A model generated the notes under the pieces. The model made no database searches, was not told the origin of the DNA, and saw only the letters and a list, made by a program, of their open reading frames with translations. From Desulfobacteraceae bacterium UBA5616 (GTDB lineage: Bacteria > Desulfobacterota > Desulfobacteria > Desulfobacterales > UBA5616), in assembly GCA_002423615.1 (NCBI GenBank), contig DIKO01000052.1:7583-71582 (forward strand): a DNA stretch of 64,000 bases, written 5' to 3'. Made by a program: the position numbers and the translations under genes. Below, piece by piece: positions 42,301 through 50,726 of the stretch (the stretch's first letter is position 1; each line of letters opens with the position of its first letter).

Positions 42301-43036
42301 TGGGTGGTGGGGATGCACCGAGACCAAGCGCGTGTATTACTCCGAGGACCGCGTGCGTCAGTGCCGAAGCCCCCGGATGGAGGTGGTTGAGCCGGTCAGC
42401 GTCAACGGCATTTTCAACATCAAAGGGGGAGGATCTCAGTGGATATCGGATGAAGACCTGACTGGCGAAACCTGGGTGGATGTGACCATCCAGGCGCCCA
42501 ACCTGGTCGCGGCCATGCTGGCGGCCCTCACCGCCATTGCCGCCACCGGCTACAGCGCCATCGGATGCGTCACCAGTTGCGGATGGAGAATCTATCTGCT
42601 GGCGCTTGAAACCCAGATCGCAGGATACATCCTCGGCGCGATGGCCAACTACTCGTATAATATCTGGGCCAGGCCGGTGGGCCACGAAAAACAGACATTC
42701 CAGGCCCAGGCGGATGACACCCAAATGCAGTCGGATCTGGCCGGATTCATCGTAACCGAGGAGATGGACGACCCCTTCTGTTACGAGACGGCGGAATGCC
42801 TGCGCGTGGCGCAGAACGAACTGGCGGTTGTTTCCGCCCAACGAAAGCGGATCAAGTTCGACAAAATCGCCCATCTCCAGGACGAAATCCTGGACATGAT
42901 CCAGATCCGGCACCCATATTCCGGGCTGACCCACAATATTCTCATCACATCCCTGAATCGCACCTATGAAAAACCCTCCGGGACGTCCGGAGACGGCGGC
43001 GTGATCGACCATATCGAGGGGTGGAGAATCGTATGA
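39302..43036 (+). CDS. Large tail-tip protein: beta-propeller plus central hub domain
   Basis: 1244 residues. The first ~730 residues look like a beta-propeller or sialidase-like repeat array (IYHAVSGDNGATFSAPAAI, EEKSGxG-type turns, LVTDLHFDPATRLLYLYNIY, KTIFASRASDGAAWNGVLAF). From about 755 on (VSGYIVGVVEAQWSVGDPNR, YWQPQGKFVVTGTAISYAKG, DDAHPEQIFKDLVEAHAGLT) the pattern is that of the tail-hub/baseplate-hub proteins, ending with HPYSGLTHNILITSLNRTYE. So the receptor-facing propeller is fused to the hub. Sequence starts 6 bases after the distal tail gene. Confidence 0.75.
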   Translation: MLTLDPTLQAAQDGVDRHPIVSILSNQFAAAIPFDGQYLNDSSPAELEPSILATTGGRIVGVLARGDDMVYLASDDGLTEFSETAINTTYPVRSTAIVELATGNIGVIWIESPSGSGSYYIKIMTVTPAGAVVVAKADIASYAKSTYRIDDVDVIRLADGSFLLIYAHENIGTGVYSLMMRTSADFASWSAEAAISVAGLVDAQRKANPDLIQVAGGDILLHFDYVDDIRPDGSEIVNIYHAVSGDNGATFSAPAAITANAVYGASSKNPDVVEMSGGTITLTWHDEVNVLHMDFDSDGYCMSMSGFCSDSLVTDLHFDPATRLLYLYNIYTDIGNKVVCSIVVVDVDDWTVEKCYSSVSSPAFSTLFNNLHCWPHRNSGDGKYAAVGTCKNSNQAHVLVINHESETITEYHFWDNETYSVLKNIDVDWRGKTYVYLQATAVHAASDRLYCYFIDGGYKTHWFGYIDLTLAPDAVTGKYAWNEIFYESPAFAETVGASFASMLIVPELDYAVFGYATEVSSWKGALRIYSLSSGALVKDYNFVDYSAFPWRGVSSPAYYNGKLYCSFPYESGYDQADRRGLLVIDIATDTMTYVTPTFAAGIDSFGLGMKTSLGDGRIAMVTASYGVQVYDSTFGTWTGYDNAALPGFTPDESDSMSGGDIEYDPANKTIFASRASDGAAWNGVLAFSELGAFKQVQYCTGTFTTQWAFDDAAPLVQGNMDSDGAVAVTTGDVIWAFWTRQDLTEYSIKWDKSDPVLDVSGYIVGVVEAQWSVGDPNRLSFTCSHGHLFDPNNLLSMLSRYFKRGRIIELKFGEHVAGVDYWQPQGKFVVTGTAISYAKGEYPVINVQAEDRTAMWREGVITATEYYDDAHPEQIFKDLVEAHAGLTSSDYDLPADGAMTASHKIYHQWIETNLMDMIKALADHFNYVPFMDVNGKFTLLEVNMAKSVDHVYSDQTQLMKFTPDDSFSNYTNRVVVKGEGRYFLEVLYAEEVVGSLAGTIGWWGCTETKRVYYSEDRVRQCRSPRMEVVEPVSVNGIFNIKGGGSQWISDEDLTGETWVDVTIQAPNLVAAMLAALTAIAATGYSAIGCVTSCGWRIYLLALETQIAGYILGAMANYSYNIWARPVGHEKQTFQAQADDTQMQSDLAGFIVTEEMDDPFCYETAECLRVAQNELAVVSAQRKRIKFDKIAHLQDEILDMIQIRHPYSGLTHNILITSLNRTYEKPSGTSGDGGVIDHIEGWRIV

Positions 43037-44178
43037 GACTCTATGGCAGGCGTTTCGCCGGGCGGTACATAGACAAACGGGTTGAGGGGAGGGCCGAGAC
43101 GCGCGACGCCGTGCTGTGGGACCTGGATGAGGCGAACTACCAGGCCCGGGTGAAAATACAGGGATCGAATGAACTGGTCATCGCGCACTATCCGCGCAAC
43201 TGGAAACGGCGGCCGTACTGGCTCAAACCCAATAACGCGGTGCGGATTCTGCACAGGTCCGGAGTCCGGGGTTATGTTGAGATCATCGGAGAGGGCCGGG
43301 CAATCCCCACACCGGTTTCCGGGGACGCCCTCCCGCCGCCGTCGTCAACCCTTCCGGATGAGATTCTCTACGGACTTGAAGTAACTCCTGCGGAACCTCC
43401 CAGCATGGGGGTTCTGGTCTCCGCCGGAGCGTTCCGTATGGACGGCGTGATTTATTACGTTTTCCCGGAATCGATGGATGAAATCATCATGAATGACCCG
43501 CCGCCCATGATCATGGGCAGCATGACCGTTATGGGCGGAGGCATCATCACGGTGGCCTTGAACGCAGCGCCGGCTGCCGGATATTACCGGTACGATCTGC
43601 TGGTGGTGGGCAAGGACAGCGTGATTGACTATATCCCCGGTACGCCTTCGAAAACCAGCCCGGTGAAACCGGTTGTTCCTGCGGATCATTTGCAGATCGG
43701 CGATTATATTATAGTGGGGTGGAACGATACGGTGATCACCGGCATCAACATCGGGGCCGTGTTCAGTATTCCGGTTCCTACCAGGCTGACGGTTTCGGTA
43801 TCATCCAAGACGGCCGGGCTGATAGATGCAGACGGGAATTTCGCCTGGTGCGATGAAATCACCTGCGGGGATTATCCGAATCCCGAGTGTTATGTGACGG
43901 TGGCCGTTGTGGATCAATACGGCGTTACTCTGTCCAACCCGGGATTATGGCGGTTGAGCCTGGAGCTGGACCAGGGGACCGGCCAGGTGTGGTCATCAGA
44001 AACCGGGTATGCGGATACAGTTTATGCCGATTCCGCGAGCTCTTATCACTTTGTTTATCAGCGGGACCAGTCGGGGGCGGAGGTTTCAGTGGTTCTGAAA
44101 GCGACGTTGTACCGATCAACCAACATCGAAGCATGGGCGATGATCGTCCTGCTGGATATCAGTGGAGAACCTGTGTGA
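43033..44178 (+). CDS. Tail-tip protein with Ig-like C-terminal domain
   Basis: 381 residues from ATG 43033, coupled to the tip gene by ATGA with GGGGTGGAG upstream. N-terminal part basic (YGRRFAGRYIDKRVEGRAET) followed by a beta-rich OB/assembly-like domain (ANYQARVKIQGSNELVIAHY), a middle domain (YYRYDLLVVGKDSVIDYIPG) and a C-terminal Ig-like module (CYVTVAVVDQYGVTLSNPGL, then WRLSLELDQGTGQVWSSETG). Probably a tail-tip or side-fibre attachment protein. Confidence 0.65.
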   Translation: MRLYGRRFAGRYIDKRVEGRAETRDAVLWDLDEANYQARVKIQGSNELVIAHYPRNWKRRPYWLKPNNAVRILHRSGVRGYVEIIGEGRAIPTPVSGDALPPPSSTLPDEILYGLEVTPAEPPSMGVLVSAGAFRMDGVIYYVFPESMDEIIMNDPPPMIMGSMTVMGGGIITVALNAAPAAGYYRYDLLVVGKDSVIDYIPGTPSKTSPVKPVVPADHLQIGDYIIVGWNDTVITGINIGAVFSIPVPTRLTVSVSSKTAGLIDADGNFAWCDEITCGDYPNPECYVTVAVVDQYGVTLSNPGLWRLSLELDQGTGQVWSSETGYADTVYADSASSYHFVYQRDQSGAEVSVVLKATLYRSTNIEAWAMIVLLDISGEPV

Positions 44179-44393
44179 TGGAAAATATCGAAAAACTGCT
44201 GACGGACATCCGGGACGGCATTTCCTACCAAAACAAATTGTTAGAGGGACTTTACATGATGGTGGATGAGGCCCGGAAAGAACAGGAAACCAGGGTAAAG
44301 GATTTTGACCCTATGAAACTATTGGCGCCATTATTGAATATTAATCCGGAGGTGAAGCGGCTGTTTGAAGCCCAGTTCGGGGGTGGGAAATGA
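44178..44393 (+). CDS. Small tail-region protein, 71 aa
   Basis: Starts in a TGATG overlap. Helical: ENIEKLLTDIRDGISYQNKL, then LEGLYMMVDEARKEQETRVK and DFDPMKLLAPLLNINPEVKR. It overlaps the next gene by four bases, so is part of a coupled tail series. No family recognised. Confidence 0.55.
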   Translation: MENIEKLLTDIRDGISYQNKLLEGLYMMVDEARKEQETRVKDFDPMKLLAPLLNINPEVKRLFEAQFGGGK

Positions 44394-44953
44394 CGACAAA
44401 TTATCATACTCCCTGGGAGGATGGCGTATCCGAATACAAAGCCGCCCATATGAATGCGCCACTGGCGGAGCTGGATGCGGGCATCACCGGCGTAGCGGCC
44501 GGTTTGGTTACGGAACAGGCGGATAAGCCGTATATCATAGGCATCTATTTTCCGGGTGTCCCGACCGCAGGCCAGATCATTCTGGCCCATGTCTTCAGCG
44601 ATGAAGGGGCGACGTATCCGGCAGGGCTCCCCCACTGCAAGGCCAGAAGCAAGGATGCGGCCTCCGCCGAGACGGTCATCACCATCAAGAAAAATGCAAC
44701 CAGCATCGGCACCATCACCTGGTCGGCCAGCGGGACTGTCGGCGTTTTTTCTTTTTCCTCACAGGTTTCCTTCAGCGAAAACGATGAATTGAGTTTCGTC
44801 GGGCCGGATCCTGCAGATGCCACACTGGGTCGGATCATTATCACCATGAGGGGCACCCGATCGCCGAACGCAACGACGACTACTACCACGACGACGACCA
44901 CGACAACAACCACGACGACAACAAGCAGTTCAACCACGACCACGGCGGCGTAA
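44390..44953 (+). CDS. Fibre-like tail protein with poly-threonine tail
   Basis: 187 residues. The N-terminal YHTPWEDGVSEYKAAHMNAP, then LAELDAGITGVAAGL is a common phage-tail attachment motif; the middle is a jelly-roll-like beta domain (KPYIIGIYFPGVPTAGQIIL, then ATSIGTITWSASGTVGVFSF). It ends with N-A-T17-S3-T4-A-A, the longest of the four threonine tails. It stands between tip proteins and the receptor-binding candidate. Confidence 0.7.
   Translation: MTTNYHTPWEDGVSEYKAAHMNAPLAELDAGITGVAAGLVTEQADKPYIIGIYFPGVPTAGQIILAHVFSDEGATYPAGLPHCKARSKDAASAETVITIKKNATSIGTITWSASGTVGVFSFSSQVSFSENDELSFVGPDPADATLGRIIITMRGTRSPNATTTTTTTTTTTTTTTTTSSSTTTTAA
44873..44944 (+). repeat. Poly-Thr tract 4 (fibre-like tail protein)
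   Basis: T17-S3-T4 encoded by a mixture of all four ACN codons including ACT, with AGC, AGT and TCA for the serines. The codon heterogeneity is strong, unlike a recent slippage product. Confidence 0.95.
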
Positions 44954-44967
44954 TTGAGTGATGATAA

Positions 44968-46749
44968 ATGTCTTATAAAGTGACGATCACCATCCCATCC
45001 GGCACAGTATCTGGCGACTTGACAGGTTATCCGGTTATGGTGCGCTTATCAGATATGCCAGCTGGGTTCTGGTCTCATGTAAAGACTGACGGCGGCGACA
45101 TTCGGATAAAAACAACAGCCGGGGTACAAATTCCCCACGACCTCGTTCGATTTGATTTTTATACACAGGACGGAGTGATTTTTTTTAAAGATGACATTGC
45201 GAGCGGTTCCAATAATTCTTGGGACATTCATTACGGTGATGCCGGTTTAAGCGCGTTGGCTGTTGATGACGCTAATGGTAGAAATGCGGTTTGGGCGGAT
45301 TATGAAGCCGTATTTCTCATGGGCGAATCTGGCGGAGATGATCGAACAGGAGGCGCAATGGCCCTCATTGATGGTGATCCTGAATCTTTTGAGATTATTG
45401 AAACATCATCGACTGATTTAAATTCTCATCAAGGTGTTTGCTGGGACGGAACTTATTATTATACTTTTGATACCAATGCGATCCGAAAATGGAACTCATC
45501 ATGGATTTTGGTTGATGAAAATACTGATCTTATAGGTGATGCTGGTCTTTCTTCTCCGGTCAATCATTGTGCCGCTGGGGATTATCATGGGGGGAAACTT
45601 TATTTACCAATACAAGAATGGCCTGAATATGACGAATATAACCAATATATTGCGGTTTTCGATGCTTCAGATTTGAGTTTTATAGAGAAATTTGACATTT
45701 CAGCTCAAATTATTGATGCCAGCAGCCTATGTTATTGTGATAAGGATGGTCTTTTATACGTTACGCACTATGCGACAACATCAGACGTTAAGGCCGGTTA
45801 CCTTTATAAATATGATCCGAGCGATGGATCTTATAAAGGCACATTAGAAATGAATGATTTTGAGGAAAGCACTACAATTATTCGTATGATTCAGGGAATA
45901 ACATGGTGGAGAAATAATTTTTGGATTTCAATGGATGATTTTGATGAAGTTTTCAGGGTATCCTATATGGGTCTTGTCTCTGCCGGTGATACCTTATATT
46001 CCGGAAGAATCGGTGCCCTGTTTGGTCTTCCAACGACTGGTAATTTTGAAGGTATCGGGAAAAAATATGAAGAATTAATGGTATTGATAGATCCCGGTGA
46101 CACCGAACGAGTTGATATTTACCGACCTATCGACATGGATCTTGGCGCTGGCGGTGGTGTTGCGTTTAACAATTCATCAGCTCAAAAATATACCGCTAAT
46201 GGAAGAAGCTCCGTTACGGTTTTTACAGTTGGCGTGTCTGCATCGGTGGCATCAAAGGGTAAAAATCGGGTGCCTATATCGTATTGGGACGAAAGCGCTG
46301 GAACAACCAACACCCGTGTAACATTGGCCTACCGCAATTCGACTTCAATTGGATGGGGTGTTTGGGATCCTAACAATTTATGGTTAATGTCCAGTCCATT
46401 AATAGATCCTACGCTGGATCAGGCATACAGGCTCCATGCGGTTTATAACGGCACGACCTATAGAAAAATGTATGTGAATGGAGTAGAGGTGGCGCAAAAT
46501 TCGATCACTGCCGCGCCGGCTGCACTTGATACGGTTCTAATTGGGCAGGAGGACGCCAGCGCTGCTGAATATTTTGATGGGTTGGTGGGTTTTGCATACC
46601 TTTATCCCGGGGTGCTATCCGCAGACTGGATTGCGGCGGAATACGACAATTTGAACGCACCTGGGGATTTTTATTCTGTCGGGGCGGAAGCCTACATCCC
46701 CCCAGACGATCCTTCAGAGGTCTATGCGATATGCTTCATCGTCACATGA
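44968..46749 (+). CDS. Receptor-binding candidate: DUF2341, propeller-like and lectin-like domains
   Basis: 593 residues. N-terminal DUF2341-like domain (TGYPVMVRLSDMPAGFWSHV, GVIFFKDDIASGSNNSWDIH), a middle propeller-like region with W/Y repeats (VCWDGTYYYTFDTNAIRKWN, YNQYIAVFDASDLSFIEKFD), and a C-terminal concanavalin/LamG-like domain (VTLAYRNSTSIGWGVWDPNN, RKMYVNGVEVAQ, EYFDGLVGFAYLYPGVLSAD). Carbohydrate binding is likely. The gene is visibly more AT-rich than its neighbours, suggesting it was exchanged as a host-range cassette. Confidence 0.65.
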   Translation: MSYKVTITIPSGTVSGDLTGYPVMVRLSDMPAGFWSHVKTDGGDIRIKTTAGVQIPHDLVRFDFYTQDGVIFFKDDIASGSNNSWDIHYGDAGLSALAVDDANGRNAVWADYEAVFLMGESGGDDRTGGAMALIDGDPESFEIIETSSTDLNSHQGVCWDGTYYYTFDTNAIRKWNSSWILVDENTDLIGDAGLSSPVNHCAAGDYHGGKLYLPIQEWPEYDEYNQYIAVFDASDLSFIEKFDISAQIIDASSLCYCDKDGLLYVTHYATTSDVKAGYLYKYDPSDGSYKGTLEMNDFEESTTIIRMIQGITWWRNNFWISMDDFDEVFRVSYMGLVSAGDTLYSGRIGALFGLPTTGNFEGIGKKYEELMVLIDPGDTERVDIYRPIDMDLGAGGGVAFNNSSAQKYTANGRSSVTVFTVGVSASVASKGKNRVPISYWDESAGTTNTRVTLAYRNSTSIGWGVWDPNNLWLMSSPLIDPTLDQAYRLHAVYNGTTYRKMYVNGVEVAQNSITAAPAALDTVLIGQEDASAAEYFDGLVGFAYLYPGVLSADWIAAEYDNLNAPGDFYSVGAEAYIPPDDPSEVYAICFIVT

Positions 46750-46769
46750 TTTACCTCGGAAGGAGGTTA

Positions 46770-47627
46770 TCAATGAAATAAGTTATAGAAACCGAGCGCG
46801 ACCAGTAATTTAACCACGAACCCGTGTCCAACAAAATATTTCAGGCTGTGCTTACCAAAATGCGAAAAAAAAGTATTTTTAACAGGGATAAGGGAAAAAA
46901 ATGCCAGACAAAGCAGACTCGATATCATGTAAATTATGGATCTGATAATTATTCCTGCTGGCCAATGTGTGCCGATCGAGCCGTAGGAAAAGCTGGCGCG
47001 TAACCATCGGGTGTTGATTGACTGAAATATAGTAAAAGAAATAACCAGCCCACAAAGGATAATGATCAACCCGGGATAGAGAAATCGTTTAAATTCCTCA
47101 CCGGAAAGCGGTTTGTGTAATGAGAAAGAATAGCCGGCAAAAAAGAAAGGAGCGAAAACGAATGTCCTTGACAACGACAACTCTTCGCCAACCTGATCAA
47201 CCAAGCCTATCAAAAGGCCTATGGGGAACGATATGATTGAAAAAATAAATACCCGGTCATCAGATATAAAACGAGCCATAATACGCCAAATAATCAGACT
47301 GACCAGATACCAGATGATCCATGAGGGGACAGCAATGTTGTCCAAGGGATTTGTATCGAAAATCACAAAGAAATATATTCTATAGGCTGTTTCAAAGACC
47401 AGAAGGTAAATAAACAGGCGCTTCAGGCTGGATCGTTTGTGAGTAAAATACCCGGACACGAAAACGAAGGCCGGCATGTGGAAAAGATAAATAAAAGTAT
47501 AAAACGATCGTATGACTGGAAACTTGAAGATGAGAGGTTGTATGGCGTGCCCAAAGATTACCAATAAAATGAGCAGCCCCTTCAGGTTGTCAAAATATGG
47601 ATTTCTGGATGGTTCGGAATCGTCCAT
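46770..47627 (-). CDS. Membrane O-acyltransferase (acyltransferase-3/fucose 4-O-acetylase type)
   Basis: 285 residues with about ten hydrophobic segments. FDNLKGLLILLVIFGHAIQP, then SFYTFIYLFHMPAFVFVSGY is the acyltransferase-3 signature; its histidine (FGHA) is the usual catalytic residue. These integral membrane enzymes acetylate sugars, often in phage seroconversion. It is on the opposite strand between the tail genes and the glycosyltransferase operon and is AT-rich. It could decorate LPS or a lipid-linked glycan. Confidence 0.85.
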   Translation of the reverse strand: MDDSEPSRNPYFDNLKGLLILLVIFGHAIQPLIFKFPVIRSFYTFIYLFHMPAFVFVSGYFTHKRSSLKRLFIYLLVFETAYRIYFFVIFDTNPLDNIAVPSWIIWYLVSLIIWRIMARFISDDRVFIFSIISFPIGLLIGLVDQVGEELSLSRTFVFAPFFFAGYSFSLHKPLSGEEFKRFLYPGLIIILCGLVISFTIFQSINTRWLRASFSYGSIGTHWPAGIIIRSIIYMISSLLCLAFFSLIPVKNTFFSHFGKHSLKYFVGHGFVVKLLVALGFYNLFH

Positions 47628-47704
47628 TTCACCCTCTATTTGTAAGCTATATCAGGCAAAGCGCCGATGTCAACACTGATATTATCTAATTTGGGAGAAG
47701 ATTT

Positions 47705-48976
47705 ATGAAAATAGCCATTTTGACAAATTTTATGGAACTGAATCCAGGGTACAGCCTGACCGGGATAGTGCTGGACCAGATTGCCATGCTCCACCGCTAC
47801 GGGCATGATGTTCATCTGTATGTGAATGAGCAGTTCAATGGGGAGTTGGGGATCGATGGAGCCCAAATTCATAAAAAAATTCCGTTCGCCCACCTGATTG
47901 ACTATCAATCGGTTAATGATCTATCGGATGAGCACCGAAAGACCGTAACAAATACTGCGGCCATGCTGGAAACCGAGCTGGCGGATTTTGACGCGGCCTT
48001 CACTCACGATTTTGTGTTTATCGGGTGGTTTCTGCCCTACGGCATGGGGTGCATCGAGGCCTCCGGGAACCTGCCACGACTGCGCTGGCTGCACTGGATC
48101 CATTCCATACCGTCCGGTTTCAGGGACTGGTGGCGTGTTCAGGACTGGGGCCCCAGGCATAAGCTGATATTCCCCAATGAAACGGATCGCCTGCATGTGG
48201 CCGAACAATACCGGGGATGGCTGGATAATGTGCGGGTGATCCGGCATATCAAGGACCTGCGCAGTTATTACGATTTTTCTCCGGAAACCTGTGAAATCAT
48301 CGACCACGTGCCGGGCATCATGACCGCCGACATTGTTCAACTGCTGCCCGCCAGTGTGGACCGCCTGGAATCCAAGCGAGTGCGTGAGGTGATGACCATT
48401 TTTTCCAAATTCAAAGGCCTCGGTAGGAGCGTTTGCCTGATCATCGCGAACCAGTGGGCCACCACCAAAACCCACAAGGAAAACATACAGAAATATAAAG
48501 ACGCCGCCGCCGCGATGGGTGTTGTGCCGGGATCAGAGGTGGTGTTCACGTCCGAACTGCGGCCGGACTGGGAAACGGGGATTTCAAAACGGATGATCCG
48601 GGAGCTCTTTCAGTGCTCCAACCTGTTCATATTTCCAACCTTTTGTGAAAGTTTCGGGCTGGTGGTGCCGGAGGCGGCTCTGGCCGGGGTTTTAATGGTC
48701 CTGAACAAATCTCTCCGCATGCAGTTGGAGGTGGCCGGGAACAACGCACTGTTTTTCGATTTCGGCAGCTTTCAGCAGAATTTTCAGCCTCCCAATCCGG
48801 ATCATTATTACCGCGACCTCGCACTGATCATCCTTTCCAGGATGATCGAGAACGAATCCATCAGGGCTAAAACATTCGCCCGGCAGCATTACAACTGGGA
48901 CTATCTGTACAATGCCGAATACGCTCCGGTGCTGGCTGAAAGCCGCATATGGGGCAAAGACCTGGCGGCGGCATGA
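47705..48976 (+). CDS. Glycosyltransferase, GT-B fold (GT4-like)
   Basis: 423 residues. MKIAILTNFMELNPGYSLTG, then IVLDQIAMLHRYGHDVHLYV, an N-terminal Rossmann half, and the C-terminal donor site IFPTFCESFGLVVPEAALAG with the EX7E-like glutamates, as in GT4 enzymes. No membrane segment or signal peptide: a cytoplasmic enzyme. First gene of the rightward right-end operon, preceded by GGGAGAAGATTT; the 77-base gap to the acyltransferase holds divergent promoters. Substrate unknown. Confidence 0.85.
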   Translation: MKIAILTNFMELNPGYSLTGIVLDQIAMLHRYGHDVHLYVNEQFNGELGIDGAQIHKKIPFAHLIDYQSVNDLSDEHRKTVTNTAAMLETELADFDAAFTHDFVFIGWFLPYGMGCIEASGNLPRLRWLHWIHSIPSGFRDWWRVQDWGPRHKLIFPNETDRLHVAEQYRGWLDNVRVIRHIKDLRSYYDFSPETCEIIDHVPGIMTADIVQLLPASVDRLESKRVREVMTIFSKFKGLGRSVCLIIANQWATTKTHKENIQKYKDAAAAMGVVPGSEVVFTSELRPDWETGISKRMIRELFQCSNLFIFPTFCESFGLVVPEAALAGVLMVLNKSLRMQLEVAGNNALFFDFGSFQQNFQPPNPDHYYRDLALIILSRMIENESIRAKTFARQHYNWDYLYNAEYAPVLAESRIWGKDLAAA

Positions 48977-49662
48977 ATTTAAACGTCGTCATACCGGTTA
49001 TCCGGCACGATTTTGTAAAACTGCTGATGCAGGATCTGGCCGACCAGGTCCTGCCTCCGGACAGAGTGATCATCATCGATAATTCATGCGGGCCTGAATC
49101 GTTGCAAGTATCCGACATGCCGTTTCCGGTGGAATTGATCTGCACAGGCAAAAACGCAGGAGTGAACGGATCGTGGAATATCGGCATATCCAGATCCAGA
49201 GGGTGCGACGTTGTCAGTATTTTGAATGACGACATCCGGGTGGGGAAACGTTTTCTGGAGTATGCCTGGCGGACCTTGAAGTCCAATGAGAACAGCGCTG
49301 CCGCGTGCCCTCGAACGGCCAACAGAAGAAATCTGGATGAACGGCCGCCTGATCCTGCCGGGCCGTGTTTTCCAGAAAAACCCTATGTTGAATCGATGAG
49401 CCGCCGCGAGGGCTGGGCCATGACGTTTAAAAGGTCTGCCTTGGACAGGATCCCGCCGATACCGGATGACCGCATCAAAACATTTTGCGGGGATGACTGG
49501 CTCTGGCACTGGTCCATGAGGCTCGGGATGAGATGGTATAAGTTCACGGATATCTTGATTTATCATCATGTTGGCGCAAGCATGCTGGAAAACCCGGAAA
49601 TCCGCCAAACCCTGAATACCGAAAAGGCGGAATTCAGAAAAATCCTGGAGGAATTGTCCTGA
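48973..49662 (+). CDS. Glycosyltransferase family 2-like (GT-A)
   Basis: 229 residues from ATG 48973 (ATGA overlap with the previous stop). MNLNVVIPVIRHDFVKLLMQ, then RVIIIDNSCGPESLQVS, GKNAGVNGSWNIGISRSRG and the DxD-like SILNDDIRVG form a GT-A domain; FCGDDWLWHWSMRLGMRWYK gives the acceptor-side ED/DD motif. Soluble. Coupled to both neighbours. Confidence 0.85.
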   Translation: MNLNVVIPVIRHDFVKLLMQDLADQVLPPDRVIIIDNSCGPESLQVSDMPFPVELICTGKNAGVNGSWNIGISRSRGCDVVSILNDDIRVGKRFLEYAWRTLKSNENSAAACPRTANRRNLDERPPDPAGPCFPEKPYVESMSRREGWAMTFKRSALDRIPPIPDDRIKTFCGDDWLWHWSMRLGMRWYKFTDILIYHHVGASMLENPEIRQTLNTEKAEFRKILEELS

Positions 49663-50726
49663 TGCGGCTGGTCTTTTTGTTCACCAGGGATAAGGACTCC
49701 AGCGCCTGGTCTTTTGCAACCGAGGGTCTCTATTGCCTGTTTAAACGGATGATCGCTGACAGAGTAGTAGACCAGATCGATGTGATCATTGAGTCGTTTC
49801 GGCATAACGGCGTGGTTCAATATGCTCCGGGGTATCAGTGCCGCATGGTAAATGCCGTAACTCCCGCGATGGCCGACGAAATGCTGGCTCCGGGGGACCT
49901 TGTGTGGGTGCGCGGCGGATTCAAGCCCTGGCTGGCGTTCATCGACCACTGCCGCAAAACATCCAGGTGGCTGATGTTTTATGGGGCCAACACAGGCAAT
50001 GAACGGTGGCCGTTCTGGGACATCGTGCTGGATGACCTTTCCGGCAAGGCCCCCCATATTGATGGATTATCAAGGCTGTGGCTGGACTACCGGAAACCGG
50101 TCAATCCGGAAATCTTCAAGCCGGTTAAAACAAAGCCGTCATTTGATCTGTGCATTGGCGCCAGCCACATACACGACAAAAAAGGGCAGTGGCGCGGGGT
50201 TAAAGCCGTTCGGGCTTACCGGGAACGGTTTGGTAAAAACCTGCGCTGCATCCTGCCGGGCGGGCTGCACCGGGGAGTCATGACCAACGGTATTTGCGCG
50301 GAGATCAAATCGGCCGGACTTGATATCAGTATGCCGGGAATGGTTTCAAGGCCGGAACTCGCCAATATATTCAACCTGTCATCGGTTTTTTGCCATCTCG
50401 GATCAGGGGGCCAGGGAGACCGTGGACCGATGGAGGCGATGGCCTGCGGCCGCTCGCTGATAATCGGTTTCCCCAATTACCATGCAAATTGGATTTCGAA
50501 ATCCCCGAATGTCCTGGTGCCTAACAATCCTGATGATTTCAATGAAATCGCGGATCTGATCCACAGTCAAATCAAGATGCCGTCAGTCTGTGAAAAGATG
50601 GCCGGACACTACTCGGATCAAGGCGGCATTGATAAAAACGGCCTGCCCATGATGCGGCGGATCTGCGAATTTGTCCAGCGGCACCCGGTTGCAGATCGGG
50701 CGGTGCTTGTGGAGCTTTTAAAATGA
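49662..50726 (+). CDS. Glycosyltransferase-like protein, GT-B fold
   Basis: 354 residues, starting one base into the previous stop. VRGGFKPWLAFIDHCRKTSR, IGASHIHDKKGQWRGVKAVR and the late GSGGQGDRGPMEAMACGRSL, then IIGFPNYHANW are a GT-B donor-binding half (PxEAMAxG). N-terminal half is poorly conserved. No membrane segments. Functionally one of the series of soluble sugar-transferring enzymes in this operon. Confidence 0.75.
   Translation: MRLVFLFTRDKDSSAWSFATEGLYCLFKRMIADRVVDQIDVIIESFRHNGVVQYAPGYQCRMVNAVTPAMADEMLAPGDLVWVRGGFKPWLAFIDHCRKTSRWLMFYGANTGNERWPFWDIVLDDLSGKAPHIDGLSRLWLDYRKPVNPEIFKPVKTKPSFDLCIGASHIHDKKGQWRGVKAVRAYRERFGKNLRCILPGGLHRGVMTNGICAEIKSAGLDISMPGMVSRPELANIFNLSSVFCHLGSGGQGDRGPMEAMACGRSLIIGFPNYHANWISKSPNVLVPNNPDDFNEIADLIHSQIKMPSVCEKMAGHYSDQGGIDKNGLPMMRRICEFVQRHPVADRAVLVELLK

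Noticed and set aside
42203..43012. A 269-codon minus-strand frame inside the tail-tip gene.
   Set aside because: Shadow of the well-supported plus-strand tail gene.
32870..44944. CRISPR or diversity-generating retroelement as an explanation of the repeated tracts.
   Set aside because: Repeats are trinucleotide-based coding tracts with no spacers, and no reverse transcriptase, template repeat or Cas gene is present in the window.
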